This document shows, one piece after another, positions 1 to 8,670 of a DNA stretch of 64,000 nt. Under the pieces are notes generated by a model. The model saw only the letters and a list, made by a program, of their open reading frames with translations. It was not told the DNA's origin and searched no databases. The position numbers were made by a program, and so were the translations under genes. Where the stretch lies: positions 1 through 64,000 of the forward strand of contig JANNBJ010000133.1 of assembly GCA_031385325.1 (NCBI GenBank). The letters run 5' to 3'. The number at the start of each line of letters is the position of its first letter. Position 1 is the first letter of the stretch. The stretch comes from SYFY01 sp031385325 (GTDB taxonomy: Bacteria; Pseudomonadota; Gammaproteobacteria; Pseudomonadales; Azotimanducaceae).

Positions 1-20
1 GTGTTGTTTTTTTCGATCAT
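1..20 (-). CDS. possible start of fabZ (partial, cut by window edge)
   Basis: Reading leftward there is an ATG at 20 opening a frame (M-I-E-K-N-N) that runs off the window. In most gammaproteobacteria fabZ, the 3-hydroxyacyl-ACP dehydratase gene, follows lpxD directly, so this is probably its first codons. Only six residues are visible and no FabZ motif is reached, so the call rests on gene order alone. An ATG slightly upstream is followed at once by a stop. Confidence 0.3.
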
Positions 21-61
21 CCCGCCGATGCCATTACCTGGCCCACAACTGATGGCGAACC

Positions 62-142
62 CTTCGCCAGTTTACGGCGAGTGCTTCGCCAGTTTACGGC
101 GAGTGCTTCGCCCGTTTACGGCGAATGCTTTGCCAGTTGCCG
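62..142. repeat. 22-bp tandem repeat across the lpxD stop codon
   Basis: Three consecutive 22-bp units (62-83, 84-105, 106-127) are followed by a decayed fourth (128-142). Units 1 and 2 are identical; unit 3 differs at two positions. Each unit contains a small inverted repeat, TCGCC and GGCGA around a 7-nt loop, so the transcript would carry a row of hairpins. The lpxD stop codon (116-118) lies in unit 3, so the array is a duplication of the end of lpxD and copy number changes only the distance to the next gene. Confidence 0.85.
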
Positions 143-1153
143 TTCCAGCTCGCGTACACGAACTACCAGCTCATCCAGCTTCTGGAGATGCAGCGCGTTT
201 CGTTTCCAGCGTCGACTGCTATTGTGCAGGATCAACCCGGAGTAGACACCGGGTTTGTCGATGGAGCTGGTGACGATAGTTGCTGCAGTCAGTGTCACCT
301 GGTCACAAATGGTGACTGGCAGATCTCCACCCACACCAGAGCCCCCGGCCAGCACGCAGTGCTTGCCAATCCGCGAGCTTCCCGCCAACCCGACAAATCC
401 GCACAACACACTGTGTGCGCCGATATGGCAGTTGTGTCCGATTTGTACCAGGTTGTCGATCTTGACGCCGTCCTCGATGACCGTGTCATCGATCGCGCCA
501 CGGTCAATCGCTGTATTGCAGCCGATTGACACGTCGCAGCCGATGGAGAGTCCGCCCAGCTGGGCGATCGCATGCAAACGTCCTGCAGCGTCGGGCGCAT
601 AGCCGAAGCCATCGCCGCCGAGAACGGCCCCTGCGTGCACCACACTGCGCGCGCCGATGCGGACATCGCTGTAAAGCACAACGCGCGCAAACAGCTCGAC
701 CTTTTCGTCGACCATGCATCGCTCGCCAACAATCGCACCCGGGTGAACACGGGCACCTTCACCAATTCGGCTGTCGGCCCCGATCACCACTCCGGCACCA
801 ATTGCTGCAGTTGGATGAACATCAGCAGACGATGCAACTATCGCGGTCGGATGAATGCCCGAAGGCAGATCGTCAGGTCGGGAAAAAAGCTGGCTCACTC
901 GCGCAAAGGACAGGTAAGGATTGGCGACCACCAGCGCATCTACCGGGCAATCAGGCAGATCTTCTTCCCGTAGCAACACCGCGCCGGCTTGTGTAGCGGC
1001 GAGGTACTTTCGATAGGCGGTACTTGAGAGGTGAGATATCTGCGCCGATGTCGCGGTTGCCAAAGAACCCAGCGACGTCACCACACGCTGCCCGTCTCCA
1101 ACAAGACGGGCTTCCAGATGCTGGGCGATCTCTGCGAGCTTGAACTCCGCCAT
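116..1153 (-). CDS. lpxD: UDP-3-O-(3-hydroxyacyl)glucosamine N-acyltransferase
   Basis: LpxD adds the N-linked 3-hydroxyacyl chain to UDP-3-O-acyl-glucosamine from acyl-ACP, the third step of lipid A synthesis in the cytoplasm. The 345 residues match the family length. The N-terminal uridine-binding domain (about 1-100) is followed by a long left-handed beta-helix of hexapeptide repeats (about 103-320), including the conserved stretch IDNLVQIGHNCHIG with the active-site histidine region, and a C-terminal helix. It starts at ATG 13 nt after skp, in the usual bamA-skp-lpxD-fabZ order. Its last codons are inside the 22-bp tandem repeat. Confidence 0.96.
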   Translation of the reverse strand: MAEFKLAEIAQHLEARLVGDGQRVVTSLGSLATATSAQISHLSSTAYRKYLAATQAGAVLLREEDLPDCPVDALVVANPYLSFARVSQLFSRPDDLPSGIHPTAIVASSADVHPTAAIGAGVVIGADSRIGEGARVHPGAIVGERCMVDEKVELFARVVLYSDVRIGARSVVHAGAVLGGDGFGYAPDAAGRLHAIAQLGGLSIGCDVSIGCNTAIDRGAIDDTVIEDGVKIDNLVQIGHNCHIGAHSVLCGFVGLAGSSRIGKHCVLAGGSGVGGDLPVTICDQVTLTAATIVTSSIDKPGVYSGLILHNSSRRWKRNALHLQKLDELVVRVRELERQLAKHSP

Positions 1154-1166
1154 CGGGCGGCAGGCC

Positions 1167-1688
1167 TCAGCGCGCGGCGGCTTTGGCGTTCAGCTTCTCG
1201 GTGACACGACGTGTGATGTCGTGCTTGGCATTCACATAGTGAAAGCTGGATCGCTCGGCAACCAAATCGTAGCCTTCCAGATCGATGAGATCCTTGAGCG
1301 CTGCATCGACCCGCGGCACCATCTCGCGCATCAGTTCTTCGCGGCGATCCTGCACGGCCTTCTGCAACTTGTTGACGATGAACTGCAGGTCGATCTGCTT
1401 GTCTTCAATGGACTTGGCAGACTTGCGCTTGTCCTCTTCGCTCATCACGGCCTGATCTTTCTGCAGCTTTTCCTGCAGCGTCTTGAGTTCGGTCTGGATC
1501 TTCTTGGCATCATCCTGATCCTTCTGCAATTCAGCATTCACACGATCGAGGAACGCTTTGCCACTGTCCGAATCCACAATGGCCCGCTGGGTATCGAGAA
1601 CCGCGATCTTCAAATCCGCATACGCAGCCGGGATCGATGCCATACCGTACAGGCATGCCATCACCATCAATGTCAGATACTTCTTCAT
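1167..1688 (-). CDS. skp: periplasmic chaperone Skp/OmpH
   Basis: Skp is a trimeric periplasmic chaperone that holds unfolded outer-membrane proteins on their way from Sec to the BAM complex. The 173-residue product starts with a clear Sec signal peptide (MKKYLTLMVMACLYGMASIPAAYA), followed by the family start DLKIAVLDTQRAI and a long charged helical region rich in K, E and Q (about 45-130), the Skp tentacles. An AGGAG ribosome site precedes the ATG. It lies between bamA and lpxD. In relatives it is often sigma-E controlled, but no convincing sigma-E promoter was found in the 153 nt upstream. Confidence 0.93.
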   Translation of the reverse strand: MKKYLTLMVMACLYGMASIPAAYADLKIAVLDTQRAIVDSDSGKAFLDRVNAELQKDQDDAKKIQTELKTLQEKLQKDQAVMSEEDKRKSAKSIEDKQIDLQFIVNKLQKAVQDRREELMREMVPRVDAALKDLIDLEGYDLVAERSSFHYVNAKHDITRRVTEKLNAKAAAR

Positions 1689-1841
1689 GTCTCTCAGTCT
1701 CCTCAGGATTCGTTTACCGGTGCCAAATCGGGTGCGGCCGCGGATTCTAGCAGCTTGTCAGGAAACAATCTGCGTATGACCCGCGCACTAATTTGTTCCG
1801 GATTGTCAGGGAAATGTGGCCGAAAAGCGGCTCAGACTGAA

Positions 1842-4217
1842 TCAGAATGACCGCCCAAGTTCGAATTGAAAGGATTCCTTCTGGTCGAATTCGCCAGCGT
1901 TGAAGGGCTTTGCGATGCTGAACGTCATCGGCCCGAGCCCGGTCAACCAGGTGACGCCAAACCCGACGGAGTAGCGCAATTCGCCTATGTCGAATGCAGA
2001 ACAGTTGCGGCTGTAGGTCTTGCAATTGGAACTGAAGACGTTGCCTGCATCAACGAAGAACGCGGAACGGAACTGACGGGCATCCTTGACCAGAGGCAGA
2101 GGGAAAATGATCTCGCCAGAAAATTCCATCAGGATGTTGCCGCCAAACGGATCTCCCTTGTCATCAAAGAAACCCGCGGGTACCGGGTTGCCATCAATAT
2201 CAAACTCCGGATCGGTTGATCGGGGTCCAAGTGAGGAGTTCTCGAATCCTCGTACCGATCCGAATCCGCCGGCAAAGAAGTGCTCATAAAACGGCAGGTC
2301 TTTCTTGCCATAACTGTCTGCGTAACCCAACTCGGTACGGGCTCTGAAGACCCAGTCGCCCCACAGCGCAAAATACTTCTCACCGGAGAATGTGAGTTTA
2401 TAGAACTGCAGATCGCTGCCAGGAACTGCCAACTCGAGATTCAGCGATTCCGAGTCCCCAGCGGTTGCAAACATACCGCGGTTGAGGGTGGAACGACGCC
2501 AGCCTAACGAGCCCTTGAAGTTGACAGCATCGGGGCCGTTGGCGCGCAGGAAATCCTGGATCTCGCGAGCCGGGAACCGGCCCTCGAGTACCTTGGTGTA
2601 ATCCACCTGCAAACCAAAATCTATGCGCTGCGTTTCGCCGATCGGGAACCCGAAGTTGAGCCCGAGCCCTGCCGCATCGGTGCTGAACCGGGCAATGTTC
2701 CGCTCATCGTAATCCAGCCGACGAACAAAAACGTTGAAACCCCGGCTGATACCATCGAGCGTGAAATACGGGTTGAAGTAGCTGAAGTTGGCCGACTTCT
2801 GGTACCGCGATGAACTCAAGCCGACACCCAGCTGGTTTCCGGTGCCGAAGACATTGTTCTGCTGGTAGTTTGCACCAAGGATCAAACCAACATCCTGTGC
2901 ATAACCCAGCGTTGCGGAAATGCTCCCCGATGGCTGCTCTTCCATCGTGAAATTCACATCAACCTTGTCGTCCGTGCCCGCCACCTGCGGGGTCTCGACT
3001 TCGACGGTCGAGAAGTAACCGAGCCGTTCAAGACGAATCTTGGAAAGGTCGATCTGTGCTTTCGAAGCCCAGGCGCCCTCAAGCTGCCGCATTTCGCGTC
3101 GCATCACCTCATCCTGGGTCACACGATTGCCCGTGAAAGAAATGCGATTCACATAAGCGCGCTGGCCCGCATCAACAAAAAACTCGATATCGACCGTGCC
3201 ATCGTCGTTGATCTTCGGCACACCACTGGCTGTTCCGAAGGTAAACCCCGAATTACCCAGTGCATTGGTGATGAGTTCTTCGGTGGCTGTGACTTTGGCT
3301 TGCGAGAAGAGTTCGCCTTCAGTCACAAGGAACAACGGTCGAATCTGCTCCGGCTTTGTGTCACCCAACTCACCAACCAGACCCACCTTGCGAATATTGT
3401 AGACACCGCCTTCAACCACATTGAGTGTGATGTACACGTCACGCCGATCAGGCGTAATGCTGACCTGCGTCGACTTCACCTCGAACGCGACGTGGCCACG
3501 ATCCTTGTACCAGGATTCGAGTTTTTCCAGATCGCCGGTAAATTTTTCCTTCGAGTACTTGTCGTCATTGCGATAGAACGAGAAGAGGCTGGGATGCTTC
3601 AATTCGAACTCTTCAAGCAGCACGTCGTCACTGAAGGTCTCGTTCCCGACGACGTTGATATGCCGGATGCCCGAAGCCTTGCCTTCCACAATCTCGATGG
3701 TGATGTTGACCCGATTGCGAGCCAGGTCCTCAACCTTGGTATCGAGCGTCGCGCCATAGCGACCCTGAGAGACGTATTGACGTTCCAGCTCCAGCCCAAC
3801 ACGCTCGAGCGTCGCCTGTTTGAAGATCTCGCCTTCACGCAAACCCTGGTCACCGAGCCCTTTCAGCAAGGCCTCCGTTTTGATCGCCTTGTTACCCTCG
3901 ATCTTGATGGACTCAATGGCAGGCCGCTCAACCATGGTGATGATGAGCACCCCGTCATCACGAGCCATGCGGATGTCTTTGAAGTAGCCGGACTTGAACA
4001 TCAGTCGCACAAGCTGCCGCGTCGCCTGGGTATCCAGTGAATCACCGACATTGATCGGCAACAGGTTGAACACGGTTCCCGGAGACACCCGCTGCAGCCC
4101 CTGCAAGCGAATGTCGGTGATCGTGAACACCTCCGCGCGTAATGGCAGAGCCAGAAATAGAACCATGCAGGCAACAATGCGAATCACGACCCGCGAACGA
4201 AAATGCTGTTCAACCAC
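1842..4217 (-). CDS. bamA: outer-membrane protein assembly factor BamA
   Basis: BamA is the central pore of the BAM complex and inserts beta-barrel proteins into the outer membrane. It has a signal peptide, five POTRA domains (about 25-420; the first begins FTITDIRLQGLQRVSPG), and a C-terminal 16-strand barrel. The loop-6 motif VRGF is present (FGSVRGFENSS), and the last residue is phenylalanine (FQFELGRSF), the barrel signature. There is no ATG; the GTG at 4217 has AAGGA six bases upstream, while the TTG at 4220 is too close to it. This start overlaps the end of rseP by 8 nt, suggesting coupled translation. Confidence 0.96.
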   Translation of the reverse strand: MVEQHFRSRVVIRIVACMVLFLALPLRAEVFTITDIRLQGLQRVSPGTVFNLLPINVGDSLDTQATRQLVRLMFKSGYFKDIRMARDDGVLIITMVERPAIESIKIEGNKAIKTEALLKGLGDQGLREGEIFKQATLERVGLELERQYVSQGRYGATLDTKVEDLARNRVNITIEIVEGKASGIRHINVVGNETFSDDVLLEEFELKHPSLFSFYRNDDKYSKEKFTGDLEKLESWYKDRGHVAFEVKSTQVSITPDRRDVYITLNVVEGGVYNIRKVGLVGELGDTKPEQIRPLFLVTEGELFSQAKVTATEELITNALGNSGFTFGTASGVPKINDDGTVDIEFFVDAGQRAYVNRISFTGNRVTQDEVMRREMRQLEGAWASKAQIDLSKIRLERLGYFSTVEVETPQVAGTDDKVDVNFTMEEQPSGSISATLGYAQDVGLILGANYQQNNVFGTGNQLGVGLSSSRYQKSANFSYFNPYFTLDGISRGFNVFVRRLDYDERNIARFSTDAAGLGLNFGFPIGETQRIDFGLQVDYTKVLEGRFPAREIQDFLRANGPDAVNFKGSLGWRRSTLNRGMFATAGDSESLNLELAVPGSDLQFYKLTFSGEKYFALWGDWVFRARTELGYADSYGKKDLPFYEHFFAGGFGSVRGFENSSLGPRSTDPEFDIDGNPVPAGFFDDKGDPFGGNILMEFSGEIIFPLPLVKDARQFRSAFFVDAGNVFSSNCKTYSRNCSAFDIGELRYSVGFGVTWLTGLGPMTFSIAKPFNAGEFDQKESFQFELGRSF

Positions 4218-5586
4218 CAAAAATCCTTGCGAAGTCGTTGAAGAGAGCCAGCGCCATCAGCCCGCCGACCAGGAACATACCGAACTGGAAACCAACAATC
4301 TGAATCCGCTCCGAAACCGGTTTTCCAGTCACCCATTCGACAGTGGCATACACCACATGACCGCCATCCAGTATGGGTATCGGCAGTAGATTCAGAACCC
4401 CGAGGCTGACACTGAGCAGCGCCAGCACACCGACAAAATAGTGCCACCCTACCCGTGCAGAATCACCTGCAACTTGCGCAATCGTCAGCGGACCGCTGAG
4501 ATTCGCCATGGAGACCTGCCCAAAGATCATCTTTTTCAGGAGCGCCAGAGTGTCACCAACGGTGTCCGCCGTTTCGCTTACCGCAACCGGAATAGCTGCA
4601 AACACACCGTGTTCAATCTCGTTGATCGGCGGACTGATGCCCAGAACTCGTCTCTCGCCGGACTCAGTCGCACGCAACTCCGGTCGCGCCAGTATTTCCA
4701 TGGCTTGACCACTTCGATCGATGGTCAGGGTCACATCACCTGATTGCAGCGTGCTGATCGCAGCCTGCATCGCAGCCCAATCGGCGACAGCCGCGCCATC
4801 GAGTGCGGTAATTTGATCCCAGGGCTGCAATCCAGCGCGCTCGGCAGCCGAGTCTGGCTCGATCTGGCCGATGATTGCCGGGATGTTTGGGACGATGCCT
4901 AACGAACCCAGCAGGTTGGGTGCATCTACGCCGCGCTCCCAGTCCGACACGAGGACACGAACGTCGTCAACCGACTCGGTTCCCGGTCGACGCACACCAA
5001 GCAATATTTCTCCCGTGTCCCCTAATCGGGTAGCCAGCGCCATGGAGACCTGTTGCCATGACGACGTCTGATCGCCGTCCACAGTCACCACTTCCAGACC
5101 GGCGGTACCGCCAGCATGTGCCAGAGGCGAATCGATCGGGATGACGCCGAGGATCGGCATGTAGGTGGTCGAGCCCGCGACCGCAATCACCCAGAACGCG
5201 ACGACGGCTAGCAGGAAGTTGGCGAATGGCCCACCCAATGAAACAGCAATACGCCAAGCCGGATGCAGTTGCCCGAAGGAGATGTCGCCGGGGGCCGCCG
5301 ACGCGGCAAAATCACTGTCGCGCTCATCAAGCATGCGCACATAACCACCGAGCGGAATCATCGCGACTACCCACTCGACGCCACGCGCATCAAGTCGTCG
5401 CCACAGCGGACGACCAAACCCCACAGCAAACCGCAGGATGCGGACACCAGACGCGCGAGCGATCCAGTAATGACCCAACTCATGCACGGTGACCAGCACA
5501 CCAAGGGTGACCAGAAATGCAACGAGGTACTCAATGAGATGCATGCTGTGCTTGTCGGCTGCCTGTGCTTCGTTGTCGGGATTCAC
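4210..5586 (-). CDS. rseP: site-2 zinc metalloprotease RseP
   Basis: RseP is the inner-membrane protease that cuts the anti-sigma factor RseA within the membrane and so frees sigma-E; it also clears signal-peptide remnants. The zinc motif HELGH is at residues 35-39, and the second active-site motif, NLLPIPILDGGH, is near the C terminus. Two PDZ domains lie between (about 120-300), one with EPDSAAERAGLQPWDQI. The first codon is GTG at 5586; an ATG 14 codons in (5544) is an alternative with a weaker ribosome site. Its substrate, encoded at 37782-38702, is in the same window and is itself unusual. Confidence 0.95.
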   Translation of the reverse strand: MNPDNEAQAADKHSMHLIEYLVAFLVTLGVLVTVHELGHYWIARASGVRILRFAVGFGRPLWRRLDARGVEWVVAMIPLGGYVRMLDERDSDFAASAAPGDISFGQLHPAWRIAVSLGGPFANFLLAVVAFWVIAVAGSTTYMPILGVIPIDSPLAHAGGTAGLEVVTVDGDQTSSWQQVSMALATRLGDTGEILLGVRRPGTESVDDVRVLVSDWERGVDAPNLLGSLGIVPNIPAIIGQIEPDSAAERAGLQPWDQITALDGAAVADWAAMQAAISTLQSGDVTLTIDRSGQAMEILARPELRATESGERRVLGISPPINEIEHGVFAAIPVAVSETADTVGDTLALLKKMIFGQVSMANLSGPLTIAQVAGDSARVGWHYFVGVLALLSVSLGVLNLLPIPILDGGHVVYATVEWVTGKPVSERIQIVGFQFGMFLVGGLMALALFNDFARIFGG

Positions 5587-5697
5587 CCTGAATGAGCCTG
5601 TTTAGCTCAGCCGCAATGAATCAATCCTGAATCTGATCGCGGCGCATCATACCCCAGCGCGCAGCTGTCGAAACAGGCCGACGGATTTTAACTCCGC

Positions 5698-6486
5698 TTA
5701 CTGCAGCATCCAGAGCGCAAAACAGGGCGCCACCGAGAGGATTGAGTCCACCCGATCGAGCACCCCGCCGTGACCAGGCAACAAATGGCCTGAGTCCTTG
5801 ATGCCGGTCGCACGTTTGAGCAGACTCTCGAAAAGATCACCGAGAATCGAAACTCCAACCAGAATCACCAGTACCAATAGCCAGACGACCCTGAATTGAT
5901 CAGCTGCAATCAACAAGCCTGCACAAACGATCAGGGCGAGCAACAATCCACCGACGGCGCCTTCCCAGCTTTTGCCCGGACTGACCGCAGGCGCAAGCTT
6001 GCGCCGCCCGAACGCACGCCCGGCGAAGTAGGCACCGATGTCGGCCGCCCAACAGATCACGAGGCTGAATAGTAACCAGTTGGCGCCATTGGGCAGGCTG
6101 TGGATGGTCATCAACCCAAGCACCGCACCCGGTAGTACCAGCGCCCCTGCCAAGCCTATGGTCCAGGCATTGACCACCCAGCGGCCACTGTCGGGATACG
6201 TAAGAACAATGATGAGCGCGACTACCCAGAATGCGGCCAGGCTCTGCAGCCAGATCAGTTGAATGTCAGGATAAACGTACAGCAGGACCGCAAGTACGGT
6301 CAGCACACCCACATAAGCCGTTCGCAAAGGTATGGATGATAGTCCGGCCAGCGCCGCCCATTCCCAGGCGCCAGCTGCCGCCACCATCCAGAGCAGACCC
6401 GCAAGCCACGGCGTCCCCAGCAAATAAATGGCAGCAATGACGGCAGGGGCGAGAATCAATGCGGTGATGATGCGAGAGCGCAGCAT
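5698..6486 (-). CDS. cdsA: phosphatidate cytidylyltransferase CdsA
   Basis: CdsA makes CDP-diacylglycerol from phosphatidate and CTP, the branch point for all bacterial phospholipids, in the inner membrane. The 262-residue product is mostly hydrophobic helices and carries the family signature near the C terminus (SLLKRATGIKDSGHLLPGHG, then GVLDRVDS) with the metal- and CTP-binding acidic residues. The ATG start gives LRSRIITALILAP, typical of the family. It follows uppS by 18 nt. The next gene is rseP; dxr, which usually sits between them, is absent. Confidence 0.95.
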   Translation of the reverse strand: MLRSRIITALILAPAVIAAIYLLGTPWLAGLLWMVAAAGAWEWAALAGLSSIPLRTAYVGVLTVLAVLLYVYPDIQLIWLQSLAAFWVVALIIVLTYPDSGRWVVNAWTIGLAGALVLPGAVLGLMTIHSLPNGANWLLFSLVICWAADIGAYFAGRAFGRRKLAPAVSPGKSWEGAVGGLLLALIVCAGLLIAADQFRVVWLLVLVILVGVSILGDLFESLLKRATGIKDSGHLLPGHGGVLDRVDSILSVAPCFALWMLQ

Positions 6487-6504
6487 CGAGCGATCAGTTC
6501 AAGT

Positions 6505-7269
6505 TCAGGTGCGCCGGCCGAAGCGGCGCTGGCGTTCGGCAAAACTCTCGAGGGCACGATTCAACTGGATCGTATCGAAGTCAGGGAAGTAGGTTTCGGT
6601 GAAGTAGAATTCGGTGTAAGCAAAATCCCAGAGCAGAAAGTTGCTGATCCGCTGATCACCGCCAGTGCGAACACACAGGTCTGGCGCCGGTAACGAACCC
6701 AGGGAGAGATAACGGGCGAAATCCGACTCATCGAGATTGGCAATATCAGCCGCGCTCAACCGACCAGCAGCAGCATCCTCCGCCAGCTGGCGAGCTGCCT
6801 GGACAATGTCCCAACGCCCACCGAAATTGGCGGCAATGTTCAACCGCATGGCATCGTTGTCACGGGTGAGTGCTTCGGCTCGTCGCATGTGCGATTGCAG
6901 ATCCGGCGAAAAGCGGGACCTGTCACCAATCACGCACAGCCTGACACCACGCTCGTTCAGTTCATCGACATCGTTTTCGAGCATCCCGCGCATCAGTTCC
7001 ATGAGCAGGTTGACCTCACGGCGAGGCCGCGCCCAGTTTTCGGTGCTGAAGGCAAACAAGGTCAGGCAGGTTATACCGGCATCAGCACACGCCTCCGCAA
7101 GTGGTGCCACATTCTTTGCACCCGCCCGATGGCCTGCTGTCTTGGGCAAGTGCCTGGCCTGCGCCCAGCGATGATTACCATCCATGATGATCGCCAGATG
7201 CGAAACCCCGTGTGCGGGTGGCGAGTTTTCGGCAGCCAGATAGATAGGCTTGGACTGACTTTCAGACAT
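6505..7269 (-). CDS. uppS: undecaprenyl diphosphate synthase (cis-prenyltransferase)
   Basis: UppS extends farnesyl diphosphate with eight isopentenyl units to undecaprenyl diphosphate, the lipid carrier for peptidoglycan and O-antigen. The catalytic motif MDGNHRWAQ is at about 29-37. The C-terminal signature is present with small changes (RTGGDQRISNFLLWDFAYTE where RTSGEQRISN is usual). 254 residues is normal. It sits between frr and cdsA as in most gammaproteobacteria. The enzyme needs isopentenyl diphosphate, so the missing dxr next door raises the question of its source. Confidence 0.95.
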   Translation of the reverse strand: MSESQSKPIYLAAENSPPAHGVSHLAIIMDGNHRWAQARHLPKTAGHRAGAKNVAPLAEACADAGITCLTLFAFSTENWARPRREVNLLMELMRGMLENDVDELNERGVRLCVIGDRSRFSPDLQSHMRRAEALTRDNDAMRLNIAANFGGRWDIVQAARQLAEDAAAGRLSAADIANLDESDFARYLSLGSLPAPDLCVRTGGDQRISNFLLWDFAYTEFYFTETYFPDFDTIQLNRALESFAERQRRFGRRT

Positions 7270-7379
7270 GGGGGATACCGGTCATCCTGTTCCGTGTGGC
7301 TGAGACTATCGCACGAGCACCCTGTGAATTTAAGTCTCGTCTGTGGAATTGTGATGGAGTTTGAAAATGACCGACCTGC

Positions 7380-7937
7380 TCAGATCGCCATCAGGTCGCC
7401 TTCCTTACCGGCCAGCACCTTTTCCACATCAGCGACAAACTTGTCAGTGAGTACCTGCAAGGCATCCTCAGCTCGCCGACCCTCATCTTCCGAGGCTTCT
7501 TTTTCCTTGACCACCTCGCGCACGTCCGCCATGGCATCACGGCGGATATTGCGAATGGCAACCCGTGCCTGCTCGGCTTCCTGCCGGGCGTGTTTGACCA
7601 GGTCTTTCCGATTCTGCTCGGTCAACGGTGGCAATGGCAGACGGATGACGCCATTGGCGGTATTCGGCGTAATGCCAATGTCACTCTTCAGCAGCGCTTT
7701 TTCGATCTGTGGCAACAGCTTTTTTTCCCAGGGCGAGATAAGGAGCGTACGAGCATCCTCGACGTTCACCGACGCCAGCTGATTCAGGGGGGTATCAACG
7801 CCAAAATACTCGACTGTCACTCCATCGAGTAGACGGGGGTTGGCACGCCCGGTGCGGATTTTGGCAAACGCATGCCCGAGTGACTCAATGCTCTTCTGCA
7901 TCCTTTCTTCGGCATCTACGCGGATTTCATCGAGCAT
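7380..7937 (-). CDS. frr: ribosome recycling factor
   Basis: RRF splits the post-termination ribosome together with EF-G. The 185-residue product matches the family from end to end: it begins MLDEIRVDAEERMQKSIESL, contains the conserved KIRTGRANPRLLDG and ends in the three-helix-bundle segment. GAGGAG lies six bases before the ATG. Its first 11 nt overlap the end of pyrH. The 110 nt between frr and uppS show no gene. Confidence 0.96.
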   Translation of the reverse strand: MLDEIRVDAEERMQKSIESLGHAFAKIRTGRANPRLLDGVTVEYFGVDTPLNQLASVNVEDARTLLISPWEKKLLPQIEKALLKSDIGITPNTANGVIRLPLPPLTEQNRKDLVKHARQEAEQARVAIRNIRRDAMADVREVVKEKEASEDEGRRAEDALQVLTDKFVADVEKVLAGKEGDLMAI

Positions 7938-8667
7938 GGAGTACTCCTCGGCCCTTTTCAGTTAAGAGTTGCGACCTGACGATGGAACCGATTTTCTCGC
8001 CTCTGGCGATGCGCGCCAGCGCGCCGGAAAGGTGCATGTCGAATACCACGATCGGTAAATCATGGTCGCGGCACAGACAGATGGCCGATAGATCCATCAC
8101 TTCCAGCTCCTCGCGAAGAACCTGGTGGTAATCCAGTTCGTGATAACGAATGGCCCCGGGATGTTTGATCGGATCGGCCGAATAGATTCCGTCGACCTTG
8201 GTTGCTTTCAGTACACCATCCGCTCGAATCTCGATCGCTCGCAGACAGGCGGCGGTATCGGTGGTAAACAGCGGATTGCCGGTTCCTCCGGCAAGAATCG
8301 TGACGCGGCCAGCCTCCAGATTCTCAACAGCCTGGTCCCGGTTATAACCTTGAGCAACACCCGGTATGGGGACGGCAGAAAACAACGCAGCGGGTACACC
8401 TTGCCGTAACAACACGTCACGAAAGGCGAGCCCATTCATGATGGTCGCGAGCATACCCATGTGGTCGGCTGTGATGCGATCAACGCCACTTTGCGCAAGC
8501 ACCGCACCACGCAGCAGATTGCCCCCGCCCAGAACGATGGCCAACTGGCCAGCGGCTGAAACAAAAGACGCTATTTCCGCGGTGATCGTCTGCACGACCC
8601 GCGGATCAATGGCACCGCCAGTGGGGCTGGCCAGTGCCTCTCCGGATAACTTGAGCAGCAACCGCAA
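7927..8667 (-). CDS. pyrH: UMP kinase PyrH
   Basis: PyrH phosphorylates UMP to UDP and is a hexameric, allosterically controlled enzyme of the amino-acid-kinase fold. The N-terminal motif KLSGEAL starts at residue 6, and GGGNLLRG and the uridylate-binding region with the TDTAACLRAIEI helix are present. The only possible upstream start is a TTG at 8667: an in-frame TGA, the stop of tsf, lies just two codons before it. The N terminus is therefore several residues shorter than in most homologues. AAGGGA about ten bases upstream, inside the end of tsf, can serve as ribosome site. Confidence 0.94.
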   Translation of the reverse strand: MRLLLKLSGEALASPTGGAIDPRVVQTITAEIASFVSAAGQLAIVLGGGNLLRGAVLAQSGVDRITADHMGMLATIMNGLAFRDVLLRQGVPAALFSAVPIPGVAQGYNRDQAVENLEAGRVTILAGGTGNPLFTTDTAACLRAIEIRADGVLKATKVDGIYSADPIKHPGAIRYHELDYHQVLREELEVMDLSAICLCRDHDLPIVVFDMHLSGALARIARGEKIGSIVRSQLLTEKGRGVLHAR

Positions 8668-8670
8668 GCG

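Noticed and set aside
62..142. Possible start of a CRISPR array
   Set aside because: Units are directly adjacent with no spacers; it is a simple tandem repeat.
1689..1841. Sigma-E promoter before skp
   Set aside because: A GAACTT near 1857 has TCTGA only at 10 or 20 nt, outside the allowed spacing.
3300..4040. A 246-codon plus-strand frame antisense to bamA
   Set aside because: Lies fully within the POTRA-coding part of bamA and shows no protein family features.
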